Below are positions 24,494 through 32,334 of a stretch of 64,000 nucleotides of DNA, one piece after another. Source of the DNA: Chryseobacterium mucoviscidosis (GTDB taxonomy: Bacteria; Bacteroidota; Bacteroidia; Flavobacteriales; Weeksellaceae). The translations under genes and the position numbers were made by a program. The stretch covers positions 1 to 64,000 of the forward strand of contig NZ_MVAG01000071.1 in assembly GCF_002177115.1 (NCBI RefSeq), read 5' to 3'. Numbering within the stretch: the first letter of the stretch is position 1; the number at the start of each line of letters is the position of its first letter. Below the pieces are notes generated by a model. That model saw nothing but the letters and a program-made list of their open reading frames with translations, ran no database searches and had not been told where the DNA came from.

Positions 24494-25402
24494 TTAATTT
24501 AAAACTAAAACTGCTTCATCGTCAGAAAGCCTGATTTCTGCCGTTGCTCCGCTGTTGAACTGTAGAAAATCCTGCTCAATTCCGTCGCTAAATATAAAAC
24601 CATTATTCGGCATTAGTGATTCGATGATTAATTTGTTTCCTTTTTTCAGTTTTCCGCTGCAGATATCGGTTTGCGTTCGGATGCTTTTGAAAGGTTCTCT
24701 TACTGCAAAATACAAATCTTCTTCATTCAGCTGCGGATATTTTAAAGCTGTTTCGCCTAAAATTCCGAACGCCATATTGAAAATGGAACTCAGCCAGCCT
24801 GTACTTCCTGTTTTTGTGGAAACTATGATTCCGCTGGAAGAGTGTATTTCCTGTTTTCCGTTCAGCATGATTTTGTATCTCGCGGAAGAATGTGAAGAAA
24901 TTCCTACAAATAAATCATTCACTGCCCGTAATTTTTGTCCGTCATTCAGCACGGCTTCGGCAAACTTCATTTTTTTTGAACTAAAATTTCCGTTCATCAC
25001 AGCTTGTACGCCTTTTAAAAAATTTTTTGCCGTGAAGGGAAGCAAAACGCCATCATATCTTTCGGGATCGGGATTCACCGCAATGATCGGAATGTGTTTG
25101 GAATATTTGGCAACATTGGCTACCAAACCGTCCTGTCCGACCACCACAATCAAATTGTTTTCGGAGAAAATGTAGGAGGGAACAAACTCTCTTTCAATCA
25201 CTTTATTTTTAATGATTTTGGAAAGCTGGGTTTGAACTTCCAAGAATGACTGACCGAATTTTTCGTGTTCATCCACATATTCCTGAAAATTTCCTCCGGA
25301 ACTTTCAATATAAAACTTCGCCTGAGCCTGCGTGTTGAATCTTTCGACCAGAGACTCAAGACGGGTTTTATTTTTGATGATGATGGCGTATTCTACTTTC
25401 AT
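24494..25402 (-). CDS. NAD kinase-like protein with altered GGDG motif
   Basis: A 302-residue protein of the NAD kinase/diacylglycerol kinase superfamily. The nucleotide loop that is GGDGT in active NAD kinases reads GQDGL (residues 89-92). The second motif TPTGSTAY reads STKTGSTGWL and the AVNPDPERYDG segment replaces the usual NxGxLGF part. Both catalytic motifs are therefore degenerate, so it may bind NAD(P) or another nucleotide without phosphorylating NAD. A housekeeping NAD kinase should exist elsewhere. It is followed by the SPFH gene's upstream repeat, all on the same strand. Confidence 0.75.
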   Translation of the reverse strand: MKVEYAIIIKNKTRLESLVERFNTQAQAKFYIESSGGNFQEYVDEHEKFGQSFLEVQTQLSKIIKNKVIEREFVPSYIFSENNLIVVVGQDGLVANVAKYSKHIPIIAVNPDPERYDGVLLPFTAKNFLKGVQAVMNGNFSSKKMKFAEAVLNDGQKLRAVNDLFVGISSHSSARYKIMLNGKQEIHSSSGIIVSTKTGSTGWLSSIFNMAFGILGETALKYPQLNEEDLYFAVREPFKSIRTQTDICSGKLKKGNKLIIESLMPNNGFIFSDGIEQDFLQFNSGATAEIRLSDDEAVLVLN

Positions 25403-25430
25403 TTTTTTAATTATTCAGAAGTTTTTATTT

Positions 25431-25509
25431 TAACACAAAGTCCGCAAAGTTTTTATTTTACTACTAACTGTTTTTAAGGTTCGCAAAGGCGCTCTGCTCA
25501 GCAAAGACG
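25431..25509. repeat. AAAGTCCGC interspersed element, copy 7
   Basis: Starts TAACACAAAGTCCGCAAAG; contains GGTTCGCAAAGGCGCTCTGC. It lies between the NAD kinase-like and SPFH genes. Confidence 0.75.
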
Positions 25510-25578
25510 ATAACCTATTTTATCCTTTTTTTGAGACAGTTAAATGCTTCCAACTTCCTTCTTCCCTCTTCCAGCCTC

Positions 25579-26583
25579 TTACTTTTTCAAAATACTATCC
25601 AACAAATCCGGACTGATATTCAGGTTTCCGATTTTTCCGGCATTTTCTGCCAATTCTCTAAACGCTAAAGCGATGTTATTTCTCGCATCCTGTCTTCCGC
25701 TCAAAGCAGTGAGGACTTTCCAGTCGATTTCTTTGTATGGTTTTAAGGAAGTTTCCAGAATATAACCTTGAGTCTCTGCTTCTTTTCTGTCGTTTTCCGT
25801 TTTTTGCTCGATCAGTTTTTTTCTCTGGTTTTCTACAGAAATATCGGCGGCAATTTTCATTTCACGAAGGATTCTGTTGTTTTCTTCCTGCTGAACCTCG
25901 GTTTCCATCCTTTTTTCTTCAATCTGCTTTTGCTTTTCTTCAACCGCAATTTCCGTATTCAGTTCAGATTCCTTGATCTTTCTCTCCTGTTCCACTGCAA
26001 AATTTCTTCTTTCATAAATCGCTTCATCGGCTTGCTGCTGCAGTTTTTCCCTTGTTTCTGTTTCCAGGGCTCTTGCCATTTCCGGAGTGGTCTGAACGGC
26101 TAAAATATTGGCTCCCAGAATTTCAATTCCCATGCTTTTTATAGATTCGGAATCTATTAATCCTTTCAGAATATGATCTTCAATCTGTTTGGCAGAACGA
26201 ATTGCTTCTTTTAAACTAAGATTGTGTACAAATGATGAAGTCGCTGTCTGTGCGAGATTAATGATTCTCTGGTTCAGCTTTTCGATATCATTCTTTTTGT
26301 AAACTCCTTCTCCGTCCACGGTAAAATCCAGTGTGTTGGAAAGTGCTTTCGGATCGGTCACCTTATAGCTGATCTGTCCCTGAATTTTCACTGTCTGATA
26401 ATCGTTCGTGTTTTCATTAAAGATAAACGGCAGATCATTACTTCCCAACGGAATCGCCACAATAGACGAATTGGGAGCGAAATAAAAGAACGATAAGCCT
26501 CTTCCTTCTCTGGCGATCTTTCCATTTTTAAAATGAAGAACGTACGTCATAGAATCAAATTTGATGTGTGTAAATCCAAACAT
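25579..26583 (-). CDS. SPFH (band 7/stomatin-like) domain protein
   Basis: A 334-residue protein with an SPFH domain in residues about 10-170 followed by a long charged coiled coil (about residues 175-270, rich in E, K, Q and R) and a short C-terminal tail. SPFH proteins form membrane-associated ring assemblies. No membrane segment was seen at the N-terminus, unlike typical stomatins, so it may be peripheral or cytoplasmic. It sits in the ADP-ribose run with an NrtR-like site upstream of it, suggesting a scaffold for one of the neighbouring enzymes. Confidence 0.85.
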   Translation of the reverse strand: MFGFTHIKFDSMTYVLHFKNGKIAREGRGLSFFYFAPNSSIVAIPLGSNDLPFIFNENTNDYQTVKIQGQISYKVTDPKALSNTLDFTVDGEGVYKKNDIEKLNQRIINLAQTATSSFVHNLSLKEAIRSAKQIEDHILKGLIDSESIKSMGIEILGANILAVQTTPEMARALETETREKLQQQADEAIYERRNFAVEQERKIKESELNTEIAVEEKQKQIEEKRMETEVQQEENNRILREMKIAADISVENQRKKLIEQKTENDRKEAETQGYILETSLKPYKEIDWKVLTALSGRQDARNNIALAFRELAENAGKIGNLNISPDLLDSILKK

Positions 26584-26618
26584 AGCTTTATGATTTTTAG
26601 TGAAACAATTTGTTAATT

Positions 26619-26639
26619 TTCGTGTATTTTTTACGCAAA
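26619..26639. promoter_or_regulatory. NrtR-like operator upstream of the SPFH gene
   Basis: Contains TCGTGTATTTTTTACGCAA, a version of the TTTGYGTTA..TACRCAAA palindrome found before nrtR and NADAR. It lies 36 bases before the ATG at 26583. No canonical TAnnTTTG overlaps it, only TAATTTG with a one-base shorter spacer. Confidence 0.5.
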
Positions 26640-26655
26640 TTATGGGTAAAATTTT

Positions 26656-27060
26656 TTACACTTTTATTTTATTCAGAGCAAAACACTTTTCGATATTTTT
26701 TAATGTTCCGCTTTTTCTTTTTTCATCGGTATTGAAATCAACCGCCAGAAAATGAGTGCATAGATCAATTCCAAAGGTATCTCTTTCATAATTTGAAGTA
26801 AATCCTCCGATAACTTTCCATTTTTCAGCTTTTGTTTTAAAAGAATTGGCAAAATATCTCGGTCTTTTTCCGACATGAAGAATGGTTACCTTCTCTGTTT
26901 TATCTTTTAAAAATTCCATCATTAATGTATCGGTTCCCGAAAAATCACCAATGATAAATTCACAATCATCAAGGCTGAATTTCTTTAACGGTTCGATATA
27001 AAACTGCTGAAACTTTTCCCAGGATACATTTCCGTTTCCTGAAACATAGATCTTTTTCAT
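26656..27060 (-). CDS. possible SLOG-superfamily protein
   Basis: A 134-residue protein with a Rossmann-like N-terminus (MKKIYVSGNGNVSW), then EFIIGDFSGTDTLMMEFLKD and a following strand VTILHVG. This resembles the G-[DG]-x-x-G-x-D pattern of SLOG/DUF2493 nucleotide-binding proteins, which sense or process nucleotides such as ADP-ribose derivatives. The assignment rests on this short pattern only. It precedes the oxygenase by 2 bases and forms a tight pair with it. Confidence 0.5.
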   Translation of the reverse strand: MKKIYVSGNGNVSWEKFQQFYIEPLKKFSLDDCEFIIGDFSGTDTLMMEFLKDKTEKVTILHVGKRPRYFANSFKTKAEKWKVIGGFTSNYERDTFGIDLCTHFLAVDFNTDEKRKSGTLKNIEKCFALNKIKV

Positions 27061-27062
27061 TT

Positions 27063-27611
27063 TTAAGCCTTTAAATACATTACATCTGTTCTTAAAACAT
27101 ACTTTTGTCCGCTGATCAGTGTTTTCCCTTCGTGTCTCAAAGGATGATAGAAAACCAACGCAGAGCCTTTCTTTGGAGCTACAGTGAACAGATTTTCAAA
27201 CTCTGTTTCTCCGCCTTCAAAATAGTCATTCAGATAAATTAAAAAAGTGTAAAAGCTTTTTTCATTCTGATTTCTGATGTAGCTTCCGTCGTGGTGCATT
27301 TTAAACTGCTGTCCCGGAGAATATTTATAAATCCTGAACATTTCATTAAATCCCGAAACTTCATAATTGTCATGAATCTGAGGAAGAAATTCAACTGCTC
27401 TTTGAAAAAGATTTTTAGCCAAATCTTCATCAAAAATCATCAATCTATCGTTGTTTCGGATTCCTTTGCTCATAACCTGTCGACCTCTCATATTAATTTT
27501 CGCTTCCTCAAAGACTTTATCCTTCGTCATTTCAATATAATGATCGCATTCTTGATCCGAAAGGAAATTTTCTATTAAAAATATCTGAGGATGGAGCTCT
27601 GTTTTTTTCAT
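27063..27611 (-). CDS. Fe(II)/2-oxoglutarate-dependent oxygenase (prolyl hydroxylase type)
   Basis: A 182-residue 2OG-Fe(II) oxygenase with the complete triad: H106-x-D108 (KMHHDGS), H160 (HPLRHEG) and R174 as the 2-oxoglutarate anchor. It should hydroxylate a protein or small molecule using O2. Its place between NADAR and the SLOG-like gene suggests a target within the ADP-ribose pathway, but this is inferred from context. It is 31 bases from NADAR. Confidence 0.9.
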   Translation of the reverse strand: MKKTELHPQIFLIENFLSDQECDHYIEMTKDKVFEEAKINMRGRQVMSKGIRNNDRLMIFDEDLAKNLFQRAVEFLPQIHDNYEVSGFNEMFRIYKYSPGQQFKMHHDGSYIRNQNEKSFYTFLIYLNDYFEGGETEFENLFTVAPKKGSALVFYHPLRHEGKTLISGQKYVLRTDVMYLKA

Positions 27612-27642
27612 GATTTCTAATTGGTTTACGGCTATTGTGTTT

Positions 27643-28185
27643 TTACCCTCTTAATTCGTCTCTTACTTCCATTAAAGCAAATCCTAATAAATTTTCACCA
27701 TTCCATTTTGAAGGATCTTTTGCTTTTGCATTGGTTTCCAGCATTCCAATTCCCCAGATTTTATCGTACGGACTTGCCTCTACTAAAATTCTATCGTCTG
27801 TTGAAAGCAGGAATTTTTTAAACTCTTCATTTTGAGAAAACTTTAATAGATTTCCCTGTTTTACAATTTCATATTTATGCTCGTCCCAAATTTGAGGATC
27901 AAAGTTTCTGACTTTTCTGCCTAAACTTTTTGCCTGATTCGGAGTTTCTGCTTTTAAAATCTGCTCTAAAACTTCATGATCATTAAATAATCTCGCTTTT
28001 CCTGCCATCATATAATGTTCTGCTGTTTTGTAAATGTTTCCGTTTTCTTCAAACTCAAAAGGAAACCACTGACTGAAGCAGGCTTTTGTAATTTCATCTT
28101 TCACGGTATGTCCCCAAAAGAAAAGAAATTCCGGGTTTTCTTTTTGATGAAATTTTTCGATGGTATTATTTAATGTATATTTCAT
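27643..28185 (-). CDS. NADAR family protein (YbiA-like)
   Basis: A 180-residue NADAR (DUF1768) protein. The family, named NAD and ADP-ribose, includes N-glycosidases and de-ADP-ribosylating enzymes. Motifs are clear: FFWGHT (residue 20 on), FPFEFEENG, YKTAEHYMMAGKARLF, LGRKVRNF and ASPYDKIWGIGM. The ATG at 28185 was chosen; an upstream start would lie inside an operator-like palindrome. Its promoter region is discussed with the operators; the protein is the first structural gene of the run after nrtR. Confidence 0.92.
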   Translation of the reverse strand: MKYTLNNTIEKFHQKENPEFLFFWGHTVKDEITKACFSQWFPFEFEENGNIYKTAEHYMMAGKARLFNDHEVLEQILKAETPNQAKSLGRKVRNFDPQIWDEHKYEIVKQGNLLKFSQNEEFKKFLLSTDDRILVEASPYDKIWGIGMLETNAKAKDPSKWNGENLLGFALMEVRDELRG

Positions 28186-28186
28186 T

Positions 28187-28207
28187 ATTGCGTTATTTTT
28201 ACACAAA
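28187..28207. promoter_or_regulatory. NrtR-like operator directly upstream of the NADAR gene
   Basis: Contains TTGCGTTATTTTTACACAA. On the minus strand the same bases include TAAATTTG, a -7 box, so a bound protein would block the promoter. The site ends one base before the NADAR ATG. Confidence 0.7.
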
Positions 28208-28240
28208 TTTAAAGGAATATGATTTTATCTTCCAAATTTA

Positions 28241-28261
28241 TTTGTGTTATTTTTACGCTAA
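28241..28261. promoter_or_regulatory. second NrtR-like operator upstream of the NADAR gene
   Basis: Contains TTGTGTTATTTTTACGCTA, the same palindrome with C/T exchanges in the outer part, 33 bases farther upstream. Two sites in one promoter region suggest cooperative binding. Confidence 0.6.
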
Positions 28262-28297
28262 ATATTTTAATTGATTGATTTTCAGCGTTAAAAATTT

Positions 28298-28700
28298 ATT
28301 TTATTGAAACACGAATGGAGCAAATTTTATTTATGCTTTAGATTTTGGCTAAAGTTGGTTTGAAATTATTTTATTTAAACACAAGGGGCGCAAATGTTTT
28401 TCACTAAGGACGCAAGTATTTATTGGCTTTATGTTTAGGCTGAAGCCAATTGAGATTTCTGAATTGAAAAATTATTTTATTTAAACACTAATAGCACAAA
28501 TGTTTTTCACTAAGGACGCAAGTATTTATTGGTTTTTATGTTTAGGCTAAAGCCAATTGAAATTTTTTAATTGAAAGAACGGACTAAAGTCCGTTTCTAT
28601 TGATTTTGAAATTGGGATCGTAATTGACTTGGTAAGCTGATTTTTTTAAACACGGATGGCGCAAATGTTTTTCACAAAGGACACAGATTTTTAATCAATT
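28298..28700. repeat. four imperfect copies of an AAACAC-GCGCAAATGTTTTTCAC element
   Basis: Copies begin near 28298, 28366, 28470 and 28640, each with TTTAAACAC, GCGCAAATG and, in three of them, TTTTTCACTAAGGACGC-like text followed by TATTTATTGG. The two middle copies, about 100 bases each, are nearly identical and lie head to tail. The element resembles the AAAGTCCGC family in its GCGCAAA core. Confidence 0.65.
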
Positions 28701-28730
28701 AATATAGAGGGTAAAATATATACACACTGT

Positions 28731-28839
28731 GTCATTCTGACACAGCCTTAAGGGATGCGAACGAAGTTCACAGAATCTATTATTATGTTTGGTCTAAGTG
28801 TAAAGATTCTTCATTCCGCTTCGCTTAATTCTGAATGAC
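28731..28839. repeat. palindromic intergenic element (GTCATTCTGA ... TCTGAATGAC)
   Basis: About 109 bases with ends GTCATTCTGA and TTCTGAATGAC, which are inverted repeats. The interior contains CATTCCGCTTCGCTTAATTC. It looks like a REP/MITE-type element; I recall similar ones in related genomes but cannot verify that. Confidence 0.6.
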
Positions 28840-28906
28840 AGCGAACGCAAAAGAATCATTCGTGAAAATTAGTGTAAATATTTGTTCTATTTGTGTTTAA
28901 AAAAAA

Positions 28907-29602
28907 CTATTTGATTTCGAAATAAAATCCCTGCTCTTCCAGCTCCTTATATTTTTCCTGATTGAAAGTGAAGAGTTTTCCGGGTCTTCCGCTGCCTTCT
29001 TTTTTGAGATTATTGGTTTCATTAAGCAATCCGTAGCTCATGATCTTTTTGCGGAAATTACGGCGGTCTATTTCTTTACCAATAATGGTTTTGTATAGGT
29101 TTTCAAGATCAGAAAAGGCAAATTCGTCATTTAAGAGATTAAAACCGATCGGCTGATACTGGATTTTCGTGCGAAGTCTTTTTAAGGCAATATCAATAAT
29201 GGATTGATGATCAAAAGCCAGTTTCGGGAGCTGATTCACACTGAACCATTGTGCATCTTCGGCATCAGAATCGGCGAACAACTCATGATAGGATGGATTG
29301 ACAAGTCCTAAATAAGCGATGGAAACAACGCGGTTTCGGGGATCGCGACCGACGTTTCCAAAAGTGTAAAGCTGCTCCAAAAAATCGGGCTTTATTCCTG
29401 CTTCTTCGTGGAGTTCGCGTTTTACGGCATCATCAAGGTTTTCATCATCCAAAACCAGACCTCCGGGAAGTGCCCAACCTCCTTTGAAAGGCTCGATGTT
29501 TCTTTTAATGAGAAGGATCTGCAGATCTTTTTTATCAAAATATCCGAAAATTACTGCATCTACAGCCACTTTTATATCCTGTAATTTTTTTGGAGATTCC
29601 AT
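28907..29602 (-). CDS. nrtR: NrtR-type Nudix transcriptional regulator
   Basis: A 231-residue protein with an N-terminal Nudix domain (intact Nudix box at residues 48-70, GLVLDDENLDDAVKRELHEE followed by AGI) and a C-terminal winged-helix part (about residues 150-231, ending KLFTFNQEKYKELEEQG). NrtR proteins repress NAD metabolism genes and release DNA when they bind ADP-ribose, the product of Nudix-type chemistry. The intact box means residual hydrolase activity is possible. It is transcribed toward the NADAR gene and has a TAnnTTTG promoter overlapped by an operator. Confidence 0.85.
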   Translation of the reverse strand: MESPKKLQDIKVAVDAVIFGYFDKKDLQILLIKRNIEPFKGGWALPGGLVLDDENLDDAVKRELHEEAGIKPDFLEQLYTFGNVGRDPRNRVVSIAYLGLVNPSYHELFADSDAEDAQWFSVNQLPKLAFDHQSIIDIALKRLRTKIQYQPIGFNLLNDEFAFSDLENLYKTIIGKEIDRRNFRKKIMSYGLLNETNNLKKEGSGRPGKLFTFNQEKYKELEEQGFYFEIK

Positions 29603-29610
29603 TGTTTTAA

Positions 29611-29631
29611 TTTGCGTTATGAATACACAAA
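29611..29631. promoter_or_regulatory. NrtR-like operator upstream of nrtR
   Basis: Contains TTGCGTTATGAATACACAA. On the minus strand TAACTTTG, a -7 box, runs into it, and the ATG lies 8 bases further on. This suggests that nrtR represses itself. Confidence 0.7.
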
Positions 29632-29726
29632 GTTACAATTTAGAATCATGAATATCAACATAAAAATAATTATTCTTTGTAGACAATTTTTATTTAAATT
29701 TATAATCAACTTAAAACTAAACAATT

Positions 29727-30365
29727 ATGAGAAATTTATTTTTTACAGCTTGTACCTTTTTTCTACTTTTCTCTTGTGATAAAGGCAAAACTGTGGCAAA
29801 AACAGACTCAGATAAAACAGATTCTTTAACCAATGAAGAATGGAAACCCGTAGATTCTGCAACTGCAACAAAAGCTTGGATAGAATATGCAACTCCGGGA
29901 GAAATGCACAAAATATTAGCAAAATCTGACGGAAATTGGTCTGGAGAAAATACCATGTGGATGGAAAACGGCGGAAAACCAATGATAAGCCAATCTGAAG
30001 TTACTAACAAAATGGTTTTCGATGGTCGTTATCAGGTAAGCAATCACAAAGGAAACTTCATGGGAATGCCATTTGAAGGAATGAGCATTCTGGCTTATGA
30101 CAATTCTAAAAAGAAATTTGTAAGTACGTGGATCGACAATATGGGAACAGGAATTATGAATATGGAAGGCGATTGGAATCCGTCAACAAAATCTATTGAA
30201 TTTAAAGGAAAAATGACAGATCCATCAAGACCCGGAAAAGACTGTGAGGTAAGAGAAGATTTCACTTTCGTAGATGATAATACCCAAAAAATGGAAATGT
30301 ACGGACCGGATTCTAAAACTGGAAAAGAATTTAAAACAATGGAAATCAAGTTCACGAAAAAATAA
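29727..30365 (+). CDS. DUF1579 family lipoprotein
   Basis: A 212-residue protein with a lipoprotein signal (residues 1-18, LLFSC lipobox). The mature part after an acidic spacer (KTDSDKTDS) has the DUF1579 pattern: WIEYATPGEMHKIL, WSGENTMW, MVFDGRYQ and FMGMPFEGMSIL. DUF1579 proteins are beta-rich and of unknown function. It is divergent from nrtR, 124 bases away, so a shared regulatory region is possible. Confidence 0.85.
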   Translation: MRNLFFTACTFFLLFSCDKGKTVAKTDSDKTDSLTNEEWKPVDSATATKAWIEYATPGEMHKILAKSDGNWSGENTMWMENGGKPMISQSEVTNKMVFDGRYQVSNHKGNFMGMPFEGMSILAYDNSKKKFVSTWIDNMGTGIMNMEGDWNPSTKSIEFKGKMTDPSRPGKDCEVREDFTFVDDNTQKMEMYGPDSKTGKEFKTMEIKFTKK

Positions 30366-30385
30366 AAACATTAATCTCAATAAAA

Positions 30386-30413
30386 AAATCCGCAGAAAAT
30401 TTCTGCGGATTTA
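30386..30413. terminator. bidirectional terminator between DUF1579 gene and lepA
   Basis: The stem ATCCGCAGAA / TTCTGCGGAT is preceded by an A-run and followed by T-rich sequence; it serves both convergent genes. Confidence 0.8.
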
Positions 30414-30447
30414 CTTTTATCTTTTGTCTTTTTACTTGGCTCTTTCA

Positions 30448-32244
30448 CTAATCATTCAGCTTCAAAACAGCCATAAACGCCGATTGCGGTACTTCTACCC
30501 TACCAATCTGCTTCATTTTTTTCTTACCTTCTTTCTGCTTTTCCAAAAGTTTACGCTTTCTGGAAATATCTCCTCCGTAACATTTTGCGGTAACGTCTTT
30601 TCTTAACGCTTTAATGGTTTCTCTTGCAATAACTTTCGTTCCTAACGCCGCCTGAACGGCAATATCAAACTGCTGTCTCGGGATCAGTTCACGAAGTTTT
30701 TCACACATTTTCTTACCAATGTGATAGGCGTTCGAATCGTGAATCAATGAAGATAAAGCATCTACCATATCTCCGTTGATCAGGATATCCATTTTTACAA
30801 GCTTAGAAGCTCTGAATCCGATCGGATGATAATCGAATGAAGCATACCCTTTAGAAATAGATTTCAGCCTGTCGTAGAAGTCGAAAACAACCTCAGCCAA
30901 AGGCATATTGAAGATTAATTCTACTCTGTCTGATGTCAGGTAACTCTGGTTAACAATTTCTCCTCTTTTTTCGATACAAAGTGTCATTACAGAACCTACA
31001 AAATCTGATTTTGTGATGATAGAAGCTTTAATATAAGGTTCTTCTACTCTGTCCATCGTGGTAGGATCCATCATTTCCGATGGGTTATTAATCATAATCG
31101 GAACTTCAGGTTCTTTTTTGGTATATCCGAAATAAGATACGTTGGGAACCGTGGTAATCACGTTCATGTTGAACTCTCTGTCCAGTCTTTCCTGAACGAT
31201 TTCCATGTGAAGCATTCCTAAGAATCCGCAACGGAAACCAAAACCAAGTGCTGCAGAGCTTTCAGGTTCGAAAACCAGAGAAGCGTCATTCAGTCTTAAT
31301 TTTTCAAGAGAGAATCTCAGTTCTTCAAAATCCTCAGAATCAATCGGATAAATTCCGGCAAAAACCATTGGTTTTACTTCCTCAAAACCTTCAATCGGTC
31401 CTGCTGCAGGTTTTTCAAAAGAAGTGATTGTATCTCCTACTTTTACTTCTCTAGCATCTTTAATTCCGGAAACCAGATATCCTACATCTCCACATTCTAC
31501 CGATTTCTTCGGAACCTGCTTTAATTTCAGTGTTCCTACCTCATCAGCTCCGTATTCTTTTCCGGTTGCGAAGAATTTAATTTTTTCGTTTTTAGAAATA
31601 CTTCCGTTTACCACTTTAAAGTAAGCCTCAATTCCTCTGAACGGGTTGTAAACCGAATCAAAGATCAAAGCCTGCAGCGGCGCATCCGGATCACCCACCG
31701 GAGCCGGAATTCTTTCTACAATCTGCTCAAGCAAATGGTGAACTCCTTCTCCTGTCTTCCCGGAAACTCTTAAAACATCTTCATAGTCGCAACCAATCAG
31801 GTTCATGATTTCATCGGTTACTTCTTCAGGGTTTGCGGAAGGAAGATCTATTTTATTCAGAATAGGAATGATGGTTAAATCATTTTCCAGTGCTAAATAT
31901 AAATTACTGATGGTCTGTGCCTGAATACTCTGTGCCGCATCTACAATTAGAAGCGCTCCTTCGCAGGCAGCAATGGAACGGGAAACTTCGTAAGAAAAAT
32001 CTACGTGTCCCGGTGTATCGATAAGGTTTAAAATATATTTTTCTCCTTTGTATTCATAATCCATCTGGATGGCGTGGGATTTTATGGTAATTCCACGTTC
32101 TTTCTCCAAATCCATATCATCCAGTGTCTGAGACTGCAATTCTCTCTGAGTCACCGTATTGGTATATTCCAAAAGACGATCCGCCAAAGTACTTTTACCG
32201 TGGTCGATGTGGGCGATTATGCAAAAATTTCGTATGTTTTTCAT
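30448..32244 (-). CDS. lepA: elongation factor 4 (LepA)
   Basis: A 598-residue translational GTPase that back-translocates or assists the ribosome in initiation and elongation. GTPase motifs: [12 protein letters not shown] (residues 9-20), [10 protein letters not shown] near residue 76 and NKIDLPSA near residue 131. The C-terminal part ends with the LepA-specific [28 protein letters not shown]. It is complete and of the usual length. It is a single-gene unit. Confidence 0.97.
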   Translation of the reverse strand: MKNIRNFCIIAHIDHGKSTLADRLLEYTNTVTQRELQSQTLDDMDLEKERGITIKSHAIQMDYEYKGEKYILNLIDTPGHVDFSYEVSRSIAACEGALLIVDAAQSIQAQTISNLYLALENDLTIIPILNKIDLPSANPEEVTDEIMNLIGCDYEDVLRVSGKTGEGVHHLLEQIVERIPAPVGDPDAPLQALIFDSVYNPFRGIEAYFKVVNGSISKNEKIKFFATGKEYGADEVGTLKLKQVPKKSVECGDVGYLVSGIKDAREVKVGDTITSFEKPAAGPIEGFEEVKPMVFAGIYPIDSEDFEELRFSLEKLRLNDASLVFEPESSAALGFGFRCGFLGMLHMEIVQERLDREFNMNVITTVPNVSYFGYTKKEPEVPIMINNPSEMMDPTTMDRVEEPYIKASIITKSDFVGSVMTLCIEKRGEIVNQSYLTSDRVELIFNMPLAEVVFDFYDRLKSISKGYASFDYHPIGFRASKLVKMDILINGDMVDALSSLIHDSNAYHIGKKMCEKLRELIPRQQFDIAVQAALGTKVIARETIKALRKDVTAKCYGGDISRKRKLLEKQKEGKKKMKQIGRVEVPQSAFMAVLKLND

Positions 32245-32334
32245 TTAAGAATCTTGTAATTTGCAAAGATAACAAAATGCAGGATAATTCCTTAGTGTAA
32301 ATTTTGAAGAACAAAAATTTAATTTTAAGCCTTT

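Noticed and set aside
24494..25402. Calling the NAD kinase-like gene nadK
   Set aside because: The GGDG loop and the second motif are altered, so the catalytic name is not justified.
28731..28839. The inverted-repeat element as an IS with transposase
   Set aside because: Only about 109 bases, no open frame; at most a non-autonomous element.
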